A stretch of DNA of 64,000 nt. It comes from Lycorma delicatula (lineage: Eukaryota > Arthropoda > Insecta > Hemiptera > Fulgoridae). Each line of letters starts with the position of its first letter. The first letter of the stretch is position 1. A program made the position numbers and the translations under genes. This document shows positions 46,977-59,838 of the stretch, one piece after another. Location of the stretch: positions 222,126,526-222,190,525 of the forward strand of contig NC_134455.1 in the NCBI RefSeq assembly GCF_047948215.1. The letters run 5' to 3'. The notes beneath the pieces were generated by a model. That model saw only the letters and a program-made list of their open reading frames with translations. It was not told where the DNA came from and ran no database searches.

Positions 46977-49900
46977 TTAATTTTGCAATACTTGTGGATA
47001 TACAATATTTTTGGTTTTTCCACTGTCTGCGTAGATATAAAGGCTATCTGGTTTGCCGACTAGGGAACACGCAACATACAGTTGTCCATATGAGAAGCAA
47101 TCCGCATCTAAATCTAAACCACACAATTCTAAAGATTGACCTTGAGCTTTATTGATTGTGATTGCAAATACCAATCGAATTGGGAATTGCAATCTTTTAA
47201 ATTGAAATGGTGAATCGGTCGGGATCAAGGGTATTCGAGGAATGAGGACATCTTCACCTTTAAAAGGCCCCGTTAAAATCGTTGCTTCCACTACGTTATT
47301 CATCAATTTCTTAACTGCAAGTCGCGTACCGTCGGAGAGTTTTGGCTGATTAATATTCCACAACAGGATAATTGGCACAACTATTTTCAATTTTAATATG
47401 TGTGGTGGCATCCCTGGCAGATCAAGTGAGTTTAAAAATTCCGTTGGATAATTAACTACTTCATCTGCTTCCACAACGGTGTCTATCGACTCATATGTCA
47501 TTTCCTCACTTTGAATGCAGGATTGAATAACATTATTAAGTTGATAGACATATTTATTCTTTGCGGCAAGGATAGCTCGTTCACTGTGCCAATCGTGATT
47601 TCTATGATTAATTTGAATATCAGGAAATACTTTTTCGATCAGTTCTTCTTTCGATGTTACTAAATTACAAAAATTATCAGTAAATGATATTCGTCTAGAC
47701 GTCTCATCGACTGGCAACTGTCCGTTTCCAATGTCCAGTAACTGTCGTGAGAATACCTCAGCTGATGGATTATTCTGCAACTGGACATGCATATTCGTAG
47801 TCAACTGCAATGTACGTACGTGCCGCCACAGTTTTGAATATTTCAGGCAAGCATTTATTTCGTCTGCTAGTGTCGATCGAGAAATTACAGGCAATGTTTG
47901 CCTAAAATCTCCTGCGAGCAATATCAAAGCATTCCCGAATGGTTGAACGTTTCCACGCAAATCTCGTAACGATCGATCAAGAGCTTCAAGCGATTTTTTA
48001 TGTGGGGCATTCATCCCAAACAATGAGTTTACATTTTTGTAATACTTTTCCCATACCGGATTCTTTGGAAATATTGCACGTGGGAATCTCGATGATTTGC
48101 ATGTTTAATGGCAACTTCAGAGCTGAATGCGCAGTCCTTCCACCTGGTAACAATGTCGCAGCTATTCCAGACGAAGCAAGAGCTAAGGCTATGTAATTTT
48201 TTTTCGAACCGTTGCTATAATCAATCTAATGAGGAATGTTTTCCCAGTTCCTCCTGGCGCATCCAAGAAGAAGGTCCCCCCAACTCCGTCGTTTACCATT
48301 TGCATTATGCGATCATAAATGCCTTTCTGTTCACGCGTTAATTTGGGAATGTTTGATTGGACATATGACTGAAGATCACCAATGTTGTAACTCTGTTCAC
48401 GGCGTAAATCCACATCAAATGAAGCAATCGCACCTCGGGTGGGTGCTGGGCATTCCCAATTGACTAAGAACTTTATTTGCAATAGCTAAGCACTCGGCTT
48501 CAATATTTATCAATGCTTCGTTGTAAATGCCTTCTGTAAATTCCATGGTCATATTGGTATTTTCTAGGCGTACTCTATGCAAAATATCCTCAGCCATATG
48601 CGATCGAATCTTTCCCATAACTCTGTGGGAGATGAAGGGAAGCAAGCGGTCAATATAATTGCGAATAATGCGCGAATTTGGTTTGGATGTGCAGTGTTGC
48701 ACGCGTCATTAATACATATATCCCACTGTTGGTCGTTTTCTAATAAATTCAGAGCTTGACACGCAGCGCGGAAAGTGGCATGTGTGACGCCGTCAACAAT
48801 TTTCAATTGCTGAAAAGATCTAGGACCAGGCACATTTACCAATAGCATGCGAAGGAAAAAACATTCGTCTTGATTGGGATGCACTGTGTAAAGTCTACCA
48901 ATTGTATTTTCTCTGAAAAATCCAGGTTGACCGTCGACTGGCTCCCCTCGTCTGCGTCGTACGAATACTTTGTTAGTTGCATTCCACGGTGTAATAAGAG
49001 GGAACTTCTGAATACATCAGTGTTCTCGCGTAAGCGTCTTCCTGGCATAAGGTGAAAAAAGCAGTCAGAGTTGTACCAGGTGGATTAAAGGCTCTTTGTT
49101 GCACATTTGCATCTGTGAAATAAACACGCTGTCCATTCTCTAAATGTACTGCTAAGTGAACCACAGCTGGATTGCGTTCATGCATGGGAAATGAAAACAT
49201 TCGCCATGCAGCTTCATTGCTGCTTATGTATCTTCCAGCCTGGTATTGTGCAATTTCATCGATATGTCGTACTGCATTTCTGACACTATTTTGTGATTGC
49301 ACACTAAAAACTGCCATATCGCTGCCTTTATTTACATACTTACAGATGTATTTAATTGATTTAACGGAATTGCAATATTCTACGTTTATGTGGGCTTTGT
49401 ATGTTTTTGACTACAGAGGCGAATATGGAACCACCCAACGGTTGTCTACATCAATATCATCATTTTGGATGTGTATAGTTGCCGAATTCCCACCATCTTC
49501 AGTTGATCGTCTCCTATGCTGAGGATATCCATCGTCTCCTGTTACTGTATTGGCTGCTAATGCTCGACGATTTTGCTTAGAGCATTTCCCGTCTACCATG
49601 CATGGTGAATTCGGATTTAGTGTACCGCATGGTCCATGTATCATGTTTTTAATAACAACTGCATGCAAATCCTTATCGACATCGGCCCGTGGAATCTCAG
49701 CGCATATCACATCGTCGATTTCGTCTGAAGTTATTTTATCGTAGAGCCAGATTAGTATATGCGCATGTGGCAATCCTCTCTTTTGCCATTCTACTGAATA
49801 CATCCAGCAGCTCACATATCCAAACACTTCATGTTTCACAATTAAATCCATCAGCGACTTAAGCTTTTGTCTGAAAACACGTGCTATGATGTCATGCCTA

Positions 49901-51489
49901 TCCACGTGTGATTGCCCAGGAAGTAACAGCTACTGTATCTCGTCCCAAGCTGGATTGCATGTAAAAGTGATAAATAAATCTGGACGCCCGTAATGACGAG
50001 CATATGACATTGCATCTTGAGCATATTCTTGCATGTGACGTGGACTGCCTATGTATGAAGATGGCAAAATAGTTAGCTTTCCAACGTTGGTTGTATTACC
50101 GTCATTCACAACTGCATCTCGCAAATGAATGTATTCTTCAGAGCGGAGTTTGGTCTGATTCAAACGGTGGAATAGCAAACGTTCCGTTTCAATTTTTGCA
50201 TGCATATCCACAATATACTGACGAAACAACTGACGGCATTTCAAAATATAATTGTCCTCGTTTCTCCGAATCATTAAGCGGTATGCGTAAAAGTTCATTG
50301 AGCTGCACTGTTCATTGATTTCTGCACCATTTACTGGATTTATCATTTTCACATTGAAATGATATCCATCGGCACTATCCCAAAAGATAACTGGATATTG
50401 TAAAGCATCGTAACAATGGTGAGTTACTGCGCCGTTTATCAATCGATCGTTTCTTCGATGGAGAACAATATCTCTAGGTTGGAACTGATCTCCGACTATG
50501 ACAATTGCTACTTCGTCTATAGTTGGAGCATTATATCTCCGGACATGTTCTCCAGCGGGCGTTTTGTCTGCGTGAATGACAATCTTGTGGGTATCTGATG
50601 GCATCATATCAATTTCCGTTTTGAACAAACGCACCAAATTGTTCCTTTCGTGAAGGAGCCTCTGTAGCTGCGAAATAATGGATCTTCTTAGCGAGGTATG
50701 TATTCCACAACGTGCATCGACTTCATCTGTATCATCACGAATGAAGTACATTTGAAGGAATTTGTGGTCACTATCTGTGAACAGGAGCAGGGAGCCAGCT
50801 TTGTGATATATTTGCCCTTTGATTTTAAAAGTTGGCATGAATTGAGTAGTCACGATTTCCGCACCAAATGACGTCATTTGGAAGCAGGAGTTATATTTCC
50901 TGATGTTCGATAGGAAATGCTTCGATTCAGCGGTAGACCCAGCAAGTAGAGTTTTCAATGGCTCTGGTGGTGCATCAAGTTGAGACAATTTGATTTTTCC
51001 GCCAGCGCAACACATCCCTTTCGTTTCATTATTATACTTTAGAGCCTGGCAGTAGGTACAGACATGACTCATCTGGCCAATGACAACATGCCGACTTGAA
51101 CTATAATCAACAGCTGGATTGTACCGGAACGCAAGACGATTGTATTGCAGATTCAGATCAGCTCTTCTTTGGGTTCGTGTTTCAGCTATCCACACCCTGT
51201 CGCGTTCATTCCGTTGAAAACGAACCAAATCTGTTGCTGCAGAACGCGACTGACGTGCTCGCAATCCTGCATCCTCAAGCCTGGCTGCTCGTCTTTCTGC
51301 TGGTTCCACGTTACGTATCTGGTTGGTGCTTAGTCTGTTCCTCTCTCGTACGGATGCCCGCTCTTCCTCAGTCATATTCGAAAGCCATCTTCTTGATCCT
51401 TCTGAATAGAAGGAAGGGTTAAGATTATAACCTCGTATGGCTCTCACAGCTCTAGGTCTAGGTCTAGAAAACCATGACAGAAAGGACAA
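46977..51489 (-). pseudogene. RepHel (Helitron transposase-helicase) pseudogene
   Basis: Encodes the protein that nicks, unwinds and rejoins Helitron DNA. The first open part (51489-49933) is the N-terminal and pre-Rep region, ending FITFTCNPAWDEIQ before a TAG at 49930-49932. The same frame continues with DRHDIIARVF and the HUH motif KRGLPHAHILIWL (about 49780-49740), to a second TAG at 49411-49413. Still in frame is the two-tyrosine motif KYICKYVNKGSD (about 49355-49320). Frameshifts follow near 48985, 48590, 48455 and 48180-48000. Helicase motifs are Walker A DAPGGTGKT (about 48265-48235), WDEC (in a shifted frame near 48010), LLAGDFRQTLP, INKAQGQS and YVACSLVG. The last 348 residues (48023-46977) are open. 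Key catalytic residues survive although the frame does not. Confidence 0.9.
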
Positions 51490-52318
51490 AAAGTTTAATA
51501 ACGAAAATTTTCATTTTGAAAAGGCCAAAAAAATTTATTTAAACTTTTTTCACCTATCTCTCATGGGTCTCATAGCTGCAGCTCGACAACAATGAGACAC
51601 AGGACAGACAGTATTAAAAAGTGGCTAAAAATTAATAATATTAACTAATTACATGAATTTAAATAAATAAGTAAAATATTAGTTAAATAAAATAGTTAAA
51701 TAATAATTATAAAAAATTAATATTTTTTATGACCATCTCTCATATAAAACATAACTAACCTCTACTTACGATTTGGCGCAGCTCAATCACGACACGATCA
51801 CACAAAAGTACCTCGATTAAAGTGAATATTTAACCTAACAAAGGATTTTTTGGTCATTACGTAGGGATATTATTTTCTGTGTATTTGGTTATTTCGACTT
51901 CTTTTGTTTGCATAGTCTTAAGTCTATCTGGACTATAAGATGTTTTAGCTATAAAATACAGATGTTTTAGCTGTTAAATATAATTCAAAGAAATTTGTTA
52001 CTTAATCATTTGTGATTTTGTTTACATTGGCAACGGCCATACGGGCTGTTTGTGATTGGTCGTTGTGTTTGACAGTGGCCATCTTGCATTGATCTGATTG
52101 GTTTTCCTTTGTTTACATTTCCATCTGATTTATTAGCCTCTTATTTATTAAAAAACTGTACAAATTAAAAATAGATAAATAGATTTATTAAAAATAGATG
52201 AAAACAATCTTTGATACGGGTTATATATATCATGCTAAAATTTGAGCTCAATCGGTGCAGAACATTTTGAGTTTTTGAAGCCGAACATAAACGAACTTAA
52301 CATTTTTATATATATAGA
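51490..52318 (-). promoter_or_regulatory. Helitron 5' region and terminus
   Basis: Noncoding leader between the TC-starting 5' end at 52318 and the RepHel gene. It should hold the nick site and promoter (known of the family); no specific promoter motif was identified. The first Met at 51489 may not be the original start. Confidence 0.65.
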
Positions 52319-54559
52319 TATATAACAAATATTAGTACATTTATGTCACTCAACCGTGACATATTTATGTTCGATTTTCACTGGTCCTATTTTTATTCTC
52401 GGTTCTGACTTTCATTTAATACTTCTTCTATATTTCATTAGAAAAGGTTAATTTTTTATACAAGTTCTTTGAATATTCCAGTAATTTTCTTCCTGATAAA
52501 AAAATAAAATAGTTACTTATAGGGATCTTTTTTATATTAGGCATATTTTCTTTATAGGATTACTGTGAAGAAAGGTTTGTAGTATCTTTGATATAATTTG
52601 TTAATTTAATGCTTTGAAATTTATTTAAAATTATCATTTATTTTGGAGTTATCTATAATTAAAATTTAACAATTATATTAAGTTATTGTCCATACAGGTG
52701 AAATCTACACGTTTGAAATGTATAAATTGTAAGAATTTCATACTAGACGTTTAGCATTTTAACCGACTCTTTCAAATAAGATCGTTCTTTCTCTGTCACT
52801 AATTTGAAGAAATGGTACAAAAATTTAAAATCTTAGATCTCATAAATGGTAATTATTGAAATAATATAATAACATAAATTTTAATTGTTATTTAAACAGC
52901 TTTTATATAATATTTTAGATAAACAATACGATAACATTGTGGTACGCTCCAAATATAGTATCAAATTTTACATTAGAAATATTAAATTGAAAAAAAATAG
53001 TAACAATGGATAGAGAAGTTCTATTCACACAAATTATTTATGTTAAGCTGAATGAATGATGATTTAAAAGTAGAATGACGAATCAGAGCGAGGTTAAAAA
53101 ATGTGAAAGGGCTTTCAGTACTAAAATCATTTCGTTGGGCTATATGGTAGGGGTTTGTTGGCACTGCTGTTTCCTGTTAATTAATTAGCTTGGAAATGTG
53201 AATGCAAATGAGAAAGCGGGTGTAACAACAACGGATAAGGCTGTCCAGTGTGTTGAGCTCCGTTACATACACTAACAGCACAGAATAAAGGGCACGGTCC
53301 CGGGGTTTTTCTGGTAGTGTAACTTGTAGCGAAGGGGGCAGCTACAGGCCAACTTAGCGACTGATCCCGCTCACTACTCCCGCGCATGAACCTTGACCTA
53401 AGTTGAAAGGTTGTGTTTCCCTATTATTTACAATGTTTACAAATTTTAGCTACGTGTATTACAGACTACATATTCATATTATCATATTCTCCTTCACAAA
53501 TGATCAGACGATAAAATATATATATTTTTTATAAATTTATATATATAAATATAGTATAAACGAAATATATTTTTTTTTATGTATAAGATTTATTTATCCT
53601 TTTAATTATGTTAAATAAAAATAATAAAAAATAGAATGCTGGTATAAAGATAATTTAAGGTTTCTTATTTAAATCAGAATATGCCAGATAAATTAGTGAT
53701 ACCATCTCACTTTTCTATGACATGAATTGTCAGTTTTAATCTTTGTTTTTCTTTTAACAGTTTTAACGCAATTCCAGAGTAGATTTGAAAGTCGATTATC
53801 AGTAGCAGTCAATAAATTTCATTATCCACGAAACCCTACCAATTTTTTCCGTTTTAAATTTACATATGTAATTTTTTCTGCATATTTTTTTATCTCAGTT
53901 TTATTTTTGTATTTTCTTCCTTCTTCTCTAGTATTCATCGATTTTATTTTCATGCTTCTTTTCTCATCAATGATATTTCGTTCTAATTGATTGACGCATC
54001 AAAAATTATTGATTTACTTCGGTCTCTTTCACAGAAGCGACTAATAATAATCGAAGTATTCATATTTATTTATATACTGGATTTTTCATTATGATTCGAC
54101 CGTCCCTTATTTGGGAAGCATGGTGGCCATATTGACTGGCCGGATCTTACACAATTCTTTGTAGAAAAGCACACTAACATGCATCCACAAATAATTACAC
54201 ACATGCAACACTTAATTTTTATAGAGATTCCTAAAATACCTAGTACTTTTAATAAGAATTTTTTAAGAATTCATAGTCCAAATTTTGTTTTTCTTTTTAT
54301 CTGTTTTGTAATTTTTTTGTAAAATGTAGGTAATAATTTAAACTAATTGGTTCAGATTCATTGGTTAAACAGTAATTAAAGAAAAATCTAAATTTTAGAA
54401 GATGAATTAGAGTACGATCAAAATTCTTGTCTAATTAATCCTTCTTCCTTGGTTATATATACTTTTATATATTTTATTAAACGATTTAATAATAAACTTT
54501 ACATATTTAATATATTTTTATTATACTTAGTTTTTATTTGCCTACTACGGACTGTTATA
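52319..54559. other. AT-rich stretch with a GC-richer patch
   Basis: At about 53090-53400 GC content rises (for example CGGTCCCGGGGTTTTTCTGG and GCGAAGGGGGCAGC), but no protein or known repeat is recognised. A low-complexity open frame at 53727-53990 is probably antisense to AT-rich or LINE-tail DNA. Confidence 0.4.
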
Positions 54560-55500
54560 ACTTTTTTTTCATCTGTTATTTTTCCTTTTTTAAATATTCC
54601 TTCATCTTTTCACTGTCCCGTTTTTTTTTTTTTTTTTTTTTTGCTTCCACTGGAATTGTACACAGAATTAAGCTGGACCTTAATTCTTTATTTTTTCCTC
54701 AGAAACCTCCCAATTGTTTGATTTTCAGAAAAATTCCTTGTACTGGACTTTTTCAGTTGGTTTTTAATTGAAATTTTTCCTGACTTCTGAGAACCAAGTT
54801 AATTTTATTTTTAAAGAATTCGAATATTTTCTTTATCAGTCTATTTTTTGTCCATTCTTAAAAGATATTGTTAAAGCATTAATATTTTTTTCTCTTATCC
54901 AGTCAGAAAGTTTTCCATTTTTGTTGTATATTTCGAAATTATTTTTTATTCTTCAAGTTTCGTTCTGTTTTATTCTTCAATTCTACTTTTATTCTATTTC
55001 TCCTTTATTTTGTAGATTTAAATAATCGAATGCGTAAAGAGTTTTAGATTTAATTACTGTGTTATACGTCTTATTTTTGAGTTCATGGAAAGACTTTTTT
55101 ATTACAGAATCCATTAGTTATTCCATACAATTTCTCCATTTTCCCGATTCATTCATGGATCACCATTTTTTCTAAGCCATTTTATTGAATCGTTTCTCCT
55201 AAATACATAAATTTTTCGATTTTTGGATATTTCATAAATTTTAACTTAACAAATTCAGTTCATTTTATATTTATTATGAATTTAGTTTTTTCTGTGGATA
55301 TATAGTATACTTAGTTTTTTTTTTGAAAATATTAAATTGAACTTCTACCGATTTGATATTTTGAGTTAGAAGTGCCAAATCATTCTCAAAAGCTAAACAG
55401 TAGATTTTATAAACGTTAATTTTGTATTTTATAATATATTTTTTTATTACTTTCAATAATATAGGTTCATTTAAGTTATTACGCCTCATAAGCAATATAG
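54560..55500 (-). pseudogene. LINE reverse transcriptase C-terminal fragment
   Basis: The minus-strand frame 55495-55274 reads YKIYCLAFENDLALLTQNIK, the catalytic block normally CLAFADDLALL; here AD has become EN, so the first Asp is lost. Next frames give IEKFMYLGETIQ and NGLEK (the KYLG thumb motif), VIKSKTLYAFDYLNLQNKGE and, near 54830, KNRLIKKIFEFF. This order matches a LINE RT and C-terminal region of a type common in insects. The clade is unresolved (RTE-like is one possibility). All blocks are in different frames. Longer + strand open frames over the same interval are antisense. Confidence 0.55.
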
Positions 55501-57674
55501 TAATAATTAATTACTATAGGTAAGCATCTATGGCTGTAAGAACAGTTTTATTAATTGAAATATTCTTTGATCTCTTTGTCACCAACTATAATATAAGTAA
55601 TATAGATTCGAGTTGCCTATAAGGACAACCCAAATTCATTTTTGGGTGGATTTTTACTCGAATTTTTTAAGTATTTGCTGTTTTAAATTAAGAGCAATTT
55701 AAAAAAAATAAATTTCCATGGATAATCCTCGTGTATCCTATTAGTTACGATGAATTTCCTGTTCTTTTATTAACTTACTTTTTTCATTTTATCCATAATT
55801 AATAAAGAGTTTAACTTATCTTGTCTTAAGAGTTTAACTTAGTTTTAATTAGTTGAAATCATCAGTAATAAATACTTCAGTAATTTTCCACAAAAATAGG
55901 CATTATACTAATTTACTTTAGTAAGTTTAAACTAGTTGTTCAAAAAAATACTTTTAAAATGTTTCAATATCAAGAATTAAAATAAAGTTCTCATTTCGCT
56001 GATTTAAAAAAAATAAGTCATAACAGAAATAATTCGTTTTAGAATAGACTTATATAACTTTATAACGATTAGTCACAAAGTACTTATAATTCTGAAAAAA
56101 TACTGACGATATTTTTAGACATGCAACTGAAATTTTATTTTTATATTCCTCTATTGTATATTTATAGAAAAATTAATTATAACTGAATACTAAATCATAG
56201 GATTTAGGAAATCTATGAAAATTGCTAGAAAAGATGATGAGAGGTTTACTGGTATAAGTGAAAAGAGAAATCCAGCAAGGAGATATATAATACGACAGAT
56301 ATTTTGTGCGTATGACACTGGTGCCAGTGCGTACTCTCACAGCTTTTGCACCGGCTAAACTTTCTTTTATACCCTGATAACAAGTTATTCTCTGAAATTG
56401 TGTATACAAAAACAGTTTATACTTTTTAGATAGGAAATATATGACATAATTATCAGATTGGCTATGTTTTACACTGTAATATACTTTAATAAAATCTGCC
56501 TAAAATAGAAATGCACCTTTTACAAATCCAAGTGATATCATCTGCTTTCATTTTTCTGATTCACCTGGCTTGAGATCATAACCATTTTTAATCTTTGCAG
56601 TGATTATTAGGCTGCTTAAAATAATTAAGTACCAAATTTCTAAGATATAAAATTAATTCTATAAATATACAATACCTTCTATTTGTTGAAACATGCTTTC
56701 TTTTAAATTTTTTTACATATAGTTTATAGATTTAGATGTAGGCTATATATTAGCATAGGTCAGAATCATAAAAATTTCAAATTTATTACTATAATAAAAA
56801 CATAAATCTTTGTTACGGTTATCTTAAAATTAGCTCTAATTACTTTTATAAGGTATGAATTATTACGTAATATTTTAAATATTAACTTTTTTAATTAATA
56901 AATATATTTAGAAAGTTGAATTTTTAAATTAATTTTTGAAGCAAACTTAGTTAAAAATGTAATATGTATAATAAAATTCCTTATGATTATTAACCACTAT
57001 CCGTAACTAGTAATAAAAAAGTAGAATTTCGATTCAAAGAATGAGGACATATATATTATATGACACCAACAATCATTCTTCTTCATTGAGTGATTCTGGC
57101 CTGCGTACAATTTTTCAGTGGTTTTGTATAATACAACCCCTTATTATTTAAAAATATTTCTTAAGTAGTAGATTAAATAAACGGAAAATTCGTAATTGTT
57201 TTTCTTTTCTCTTAATTAAAATAACATACTGAGAAATTCTTCCATTATACGTTATAAGAAAAGTAATCTTTATCAATTATTTATAAAATATTTTTTTTTT
57301 ACAGATATTTATAAAATAAATTACAAAAACCAACTGAAAAATATAAAAGAAACTTACTGTATTTATTGTAAGAGTGCTTGAAAAAGTATCAAAAATATAA
57401 ATAAGTAACAGTAAAAGCAAAAGAATTAAAATAAAAAAATTACGACTCATTATGATTTGTAAAGAATAGTAGGAGTGTTTCCATTATCAGAGAGATAAAA
57501 ACCTATCAGTTTAATTGAAACTTTTCGAAGATAGTACAAAACCATGTAATGCTTTAATAACAACTACAGTAATGATAATAATCGATCATAACCAACCATA
57601 AATTAAATTTTTCAATCTAAAATGAACTTTCTGAATGTTTATACTTCCGTATTTCTGAGTGTTTCTCTTTTCAG
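55501..57674. other. AT-rich stretch upstream of the glycosyltransferase gene
   Basis: No gene recognised. It ends in a pyrimidine-rich acceptor (GTTTCTCTTTTCAG at 57661-57674), so a 5' untranslated exon and promoter probably lie further upstream. Their position could not be fixed. Confidence 0.5.
57661..57674 (+). promoter_or_regulatory. Splice acceptor of the first coding exon
   Basis: Polypyrimidine tract followed by CAG, 24 bases before the start codon. It implies an upstream noncoding exon. Confidence 0.6.
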
Positions 57675-57698
57675 ACCAGTACGAAAAATCTTCAAGAC

Positions 57699-58261
57699 AT
57701 GTCAAGAATCAAGCTGATACTAATTGTGCTTTTAATAACATGCATCTTATCTGTAGTGACATTGTACTCGATTCTAGGTAATAGTCAGTATTATAAAAAA
57801 TACATTTCATTAAAAAGTAACATTTGTAACAAGCTAGTTTTTGAAAAGCCGGAAGATTTTAATGGATTTAATAACGTCACCGGCGAACCAAACGGTTGTA
57901 AAATTGTACCGAACTATGTTCATTTTGTTAAATTTGGCCAGGTAGAATTTAATTTTCCACATACAGTGTGTATTTTATCAGCATTAAAAAATCAAAATCC
58001 TGATAAAATATTTTTTCATACAGATGTCTTACAGTTTAAAGGTAAATACTGGGATTTACTTCTGGCAACACCTGGTTTTAAAGAAAAGCTTGTCATAAAT
58101 CGTATATCCTTACCCAAAGAAATATTTGGTCAGCCTCTGAATAAAAACTGGTTAAGATATCATGGAGGTGACGTCACTCGATTACGTGTTCTTCTGCAGT
58201 ACGGTGGAATATACCTCGACAATGATTCATTTATAGTACGAAGTTTGGATTTTTTCAGAAG
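57699..58261 (+). CDS. Glycosyltransferase coding exon 1
   Basis: Encodes residues 1-187 and two bases of codon 188: the membrane anchor, the stem and the DXD catalytic half. The donor is AG|GTATTT at 58261/58262. The reading frame stays open 29 codons into the intron, giving low-complexity F/L-rich sequence that is not part of the protein. Confidence 0.88.
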
Positions 58262-59787
58262 GTATTTATTATTTCTAATTTTTCTTTTGTTTTCTTTTTT
58301 ATGCTTTTTTTTGTTTTTATCATTAATGAAAAGAAAAGAAATCAGTTAAGATTAGCTTACATGTAAAGGGAATCGCTAAAATGGAGATAAAATAGAAAGT
58401 GGAGGGCTTTAATTATTTTTTCCTCCAGAATTTTTTACTCCATAAGTTTCACATTTGCTAAGATATAAAGTATTTTAATAATAATTAATAATTTATTTTC
58501 CAATTATTAGAATATTAATTAAAATATTTTAACATAACATTTCGTTAAGTTTATGCTTGAATTTGACCGATAAGTATATTAATAAGTTATATTAATGTTG
58601 ACATAGGTACGATTTCAATACGTAAAATTTCATATAAGCCTTTTTCTAGGGAGTTTTATTTATAAAAGTTATCATACATTTACATTAAAACATTTTATCA
58701 GATGCTCTCCTTTTGTAGCTAGTCTCAGGTACATCTCGAATTCCAGCAGTAATCAGGTAGCATATTAACACAACATTTGCTTTTGTAACAGTTTTCCCAT
58801 ACCGAAATATTTTGTAGAAGTGTTTACCATGTTCATCCCGTCAAACTTTGGCTTGTCCCCCGAAGTTTGACGGGAACAAATTCAGATGTGAATGCAGGAA
58901 ATGGACGTTTAGTGACATGTTACATCCCACAGTTCTGTATGAATTTATCAGTTTATCTACACTATTCTGGTAATTTTGTGATTTATAGACACCCAGGAAA
59001 GTTTTTCAAGTCTCTTTAAACGCTACCCCAGCAGGATGTTCTACATCGGTCACACAAATTTAAACAATTCAATTTTGACCAGTTCCCTTATTTATGGGCC
59101 AACAAAAATCCATTCTTGAATTTTTGCTTCGTTTACTTTTGCGAATTTCTGTTTTATTACAAGAATCCTTGACTGTCTTTCTTATTTCTTATTTATTTTG
59201 ACTACAAACTTATTTCTTTAATCCGAGTTTGATAAATGTATTTTTTCTGGTTTAACTAGAACTGGATAAGACATGGGCTCCTCACATAATATGTAGTAAC
59301 TTTTTAAACTTAAGAGGATAGCTAAAAGGCACATGAAAAACCTTACCAGTTGGTGTCCCTACAATTTGGCGTGATCCAAAAGATCACTTAATCGATTGTT
59401 ATTTCTGTTTTGTTTTTTAATAATGTTTCTTTTTTTCACCGGCAGTTAAATCCTCACGTTTCTTTACTGTTTTACTACAAAATTCTACTAACTCAGTTAT
59501 CCCACTCACAAATAAAACAGTATTATTTAACTCAATACTCACTTAAAGAAGTGGGCATATGGAAAAAGACAAACTTGCTTCTTGAAAACACGTTTTCAGA
59601 TTTGTTTTCAGCATTAAAAAACCAGATTGGTTTCATTTAACATATGTCAAGAAAAAATGTATGATCATCAGTGTACTTGTTACTATTCTTGAGAAGGAAT
59701 TGTACTAGAAATATTGGGAGGAAAGACTTCTTAAATTAAAAAAACAAAGTGTTTAATTCACGGAAATTTACTACAACGTGCTTTACG

Positions 59788-59838
<51 letters not shown>

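Larger units (their letters stand above)
46887..52318 (-). mobile_element. Helitron with both termini (autonomous type, decayed)
   Basis: Rolling-circle transposon of 5432 bp on the minus strand. The 5' end is at 52318 (minus strand TCTATATATATAAAAATG) preceded by A. The 3' end is at 46887, ending CTAG and followed by T, as Helitrons insert between A and T without target duplication. Next to the 3' end is the expected hairpin (GCCAC/GTGGC stem, 46899-46916), eight bases from CTAG. Inside is a RepHel gene read from 51489 down to 46977 with HUH nuclease and Pif1-like helicase parts. Two in-frame TAG codons and several frameshifts show that this copy cannot make its own transposase. Confidence 0.9.

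Noticed and set aside
46977..48023. Host Pif1 DNA helicase gene
   Set aside because: The frame is collinear with Rep/HUH blocks upstream and enclosed by Helitron termini, so it belongs to the transposon; its first Met is only a product of a frameshift.
54449..55025. Overlapping + strand open frames rich in Phe and Leu
   Set aside because: They cross a poly(T) tract and lie antisense to LINE RT blocks.
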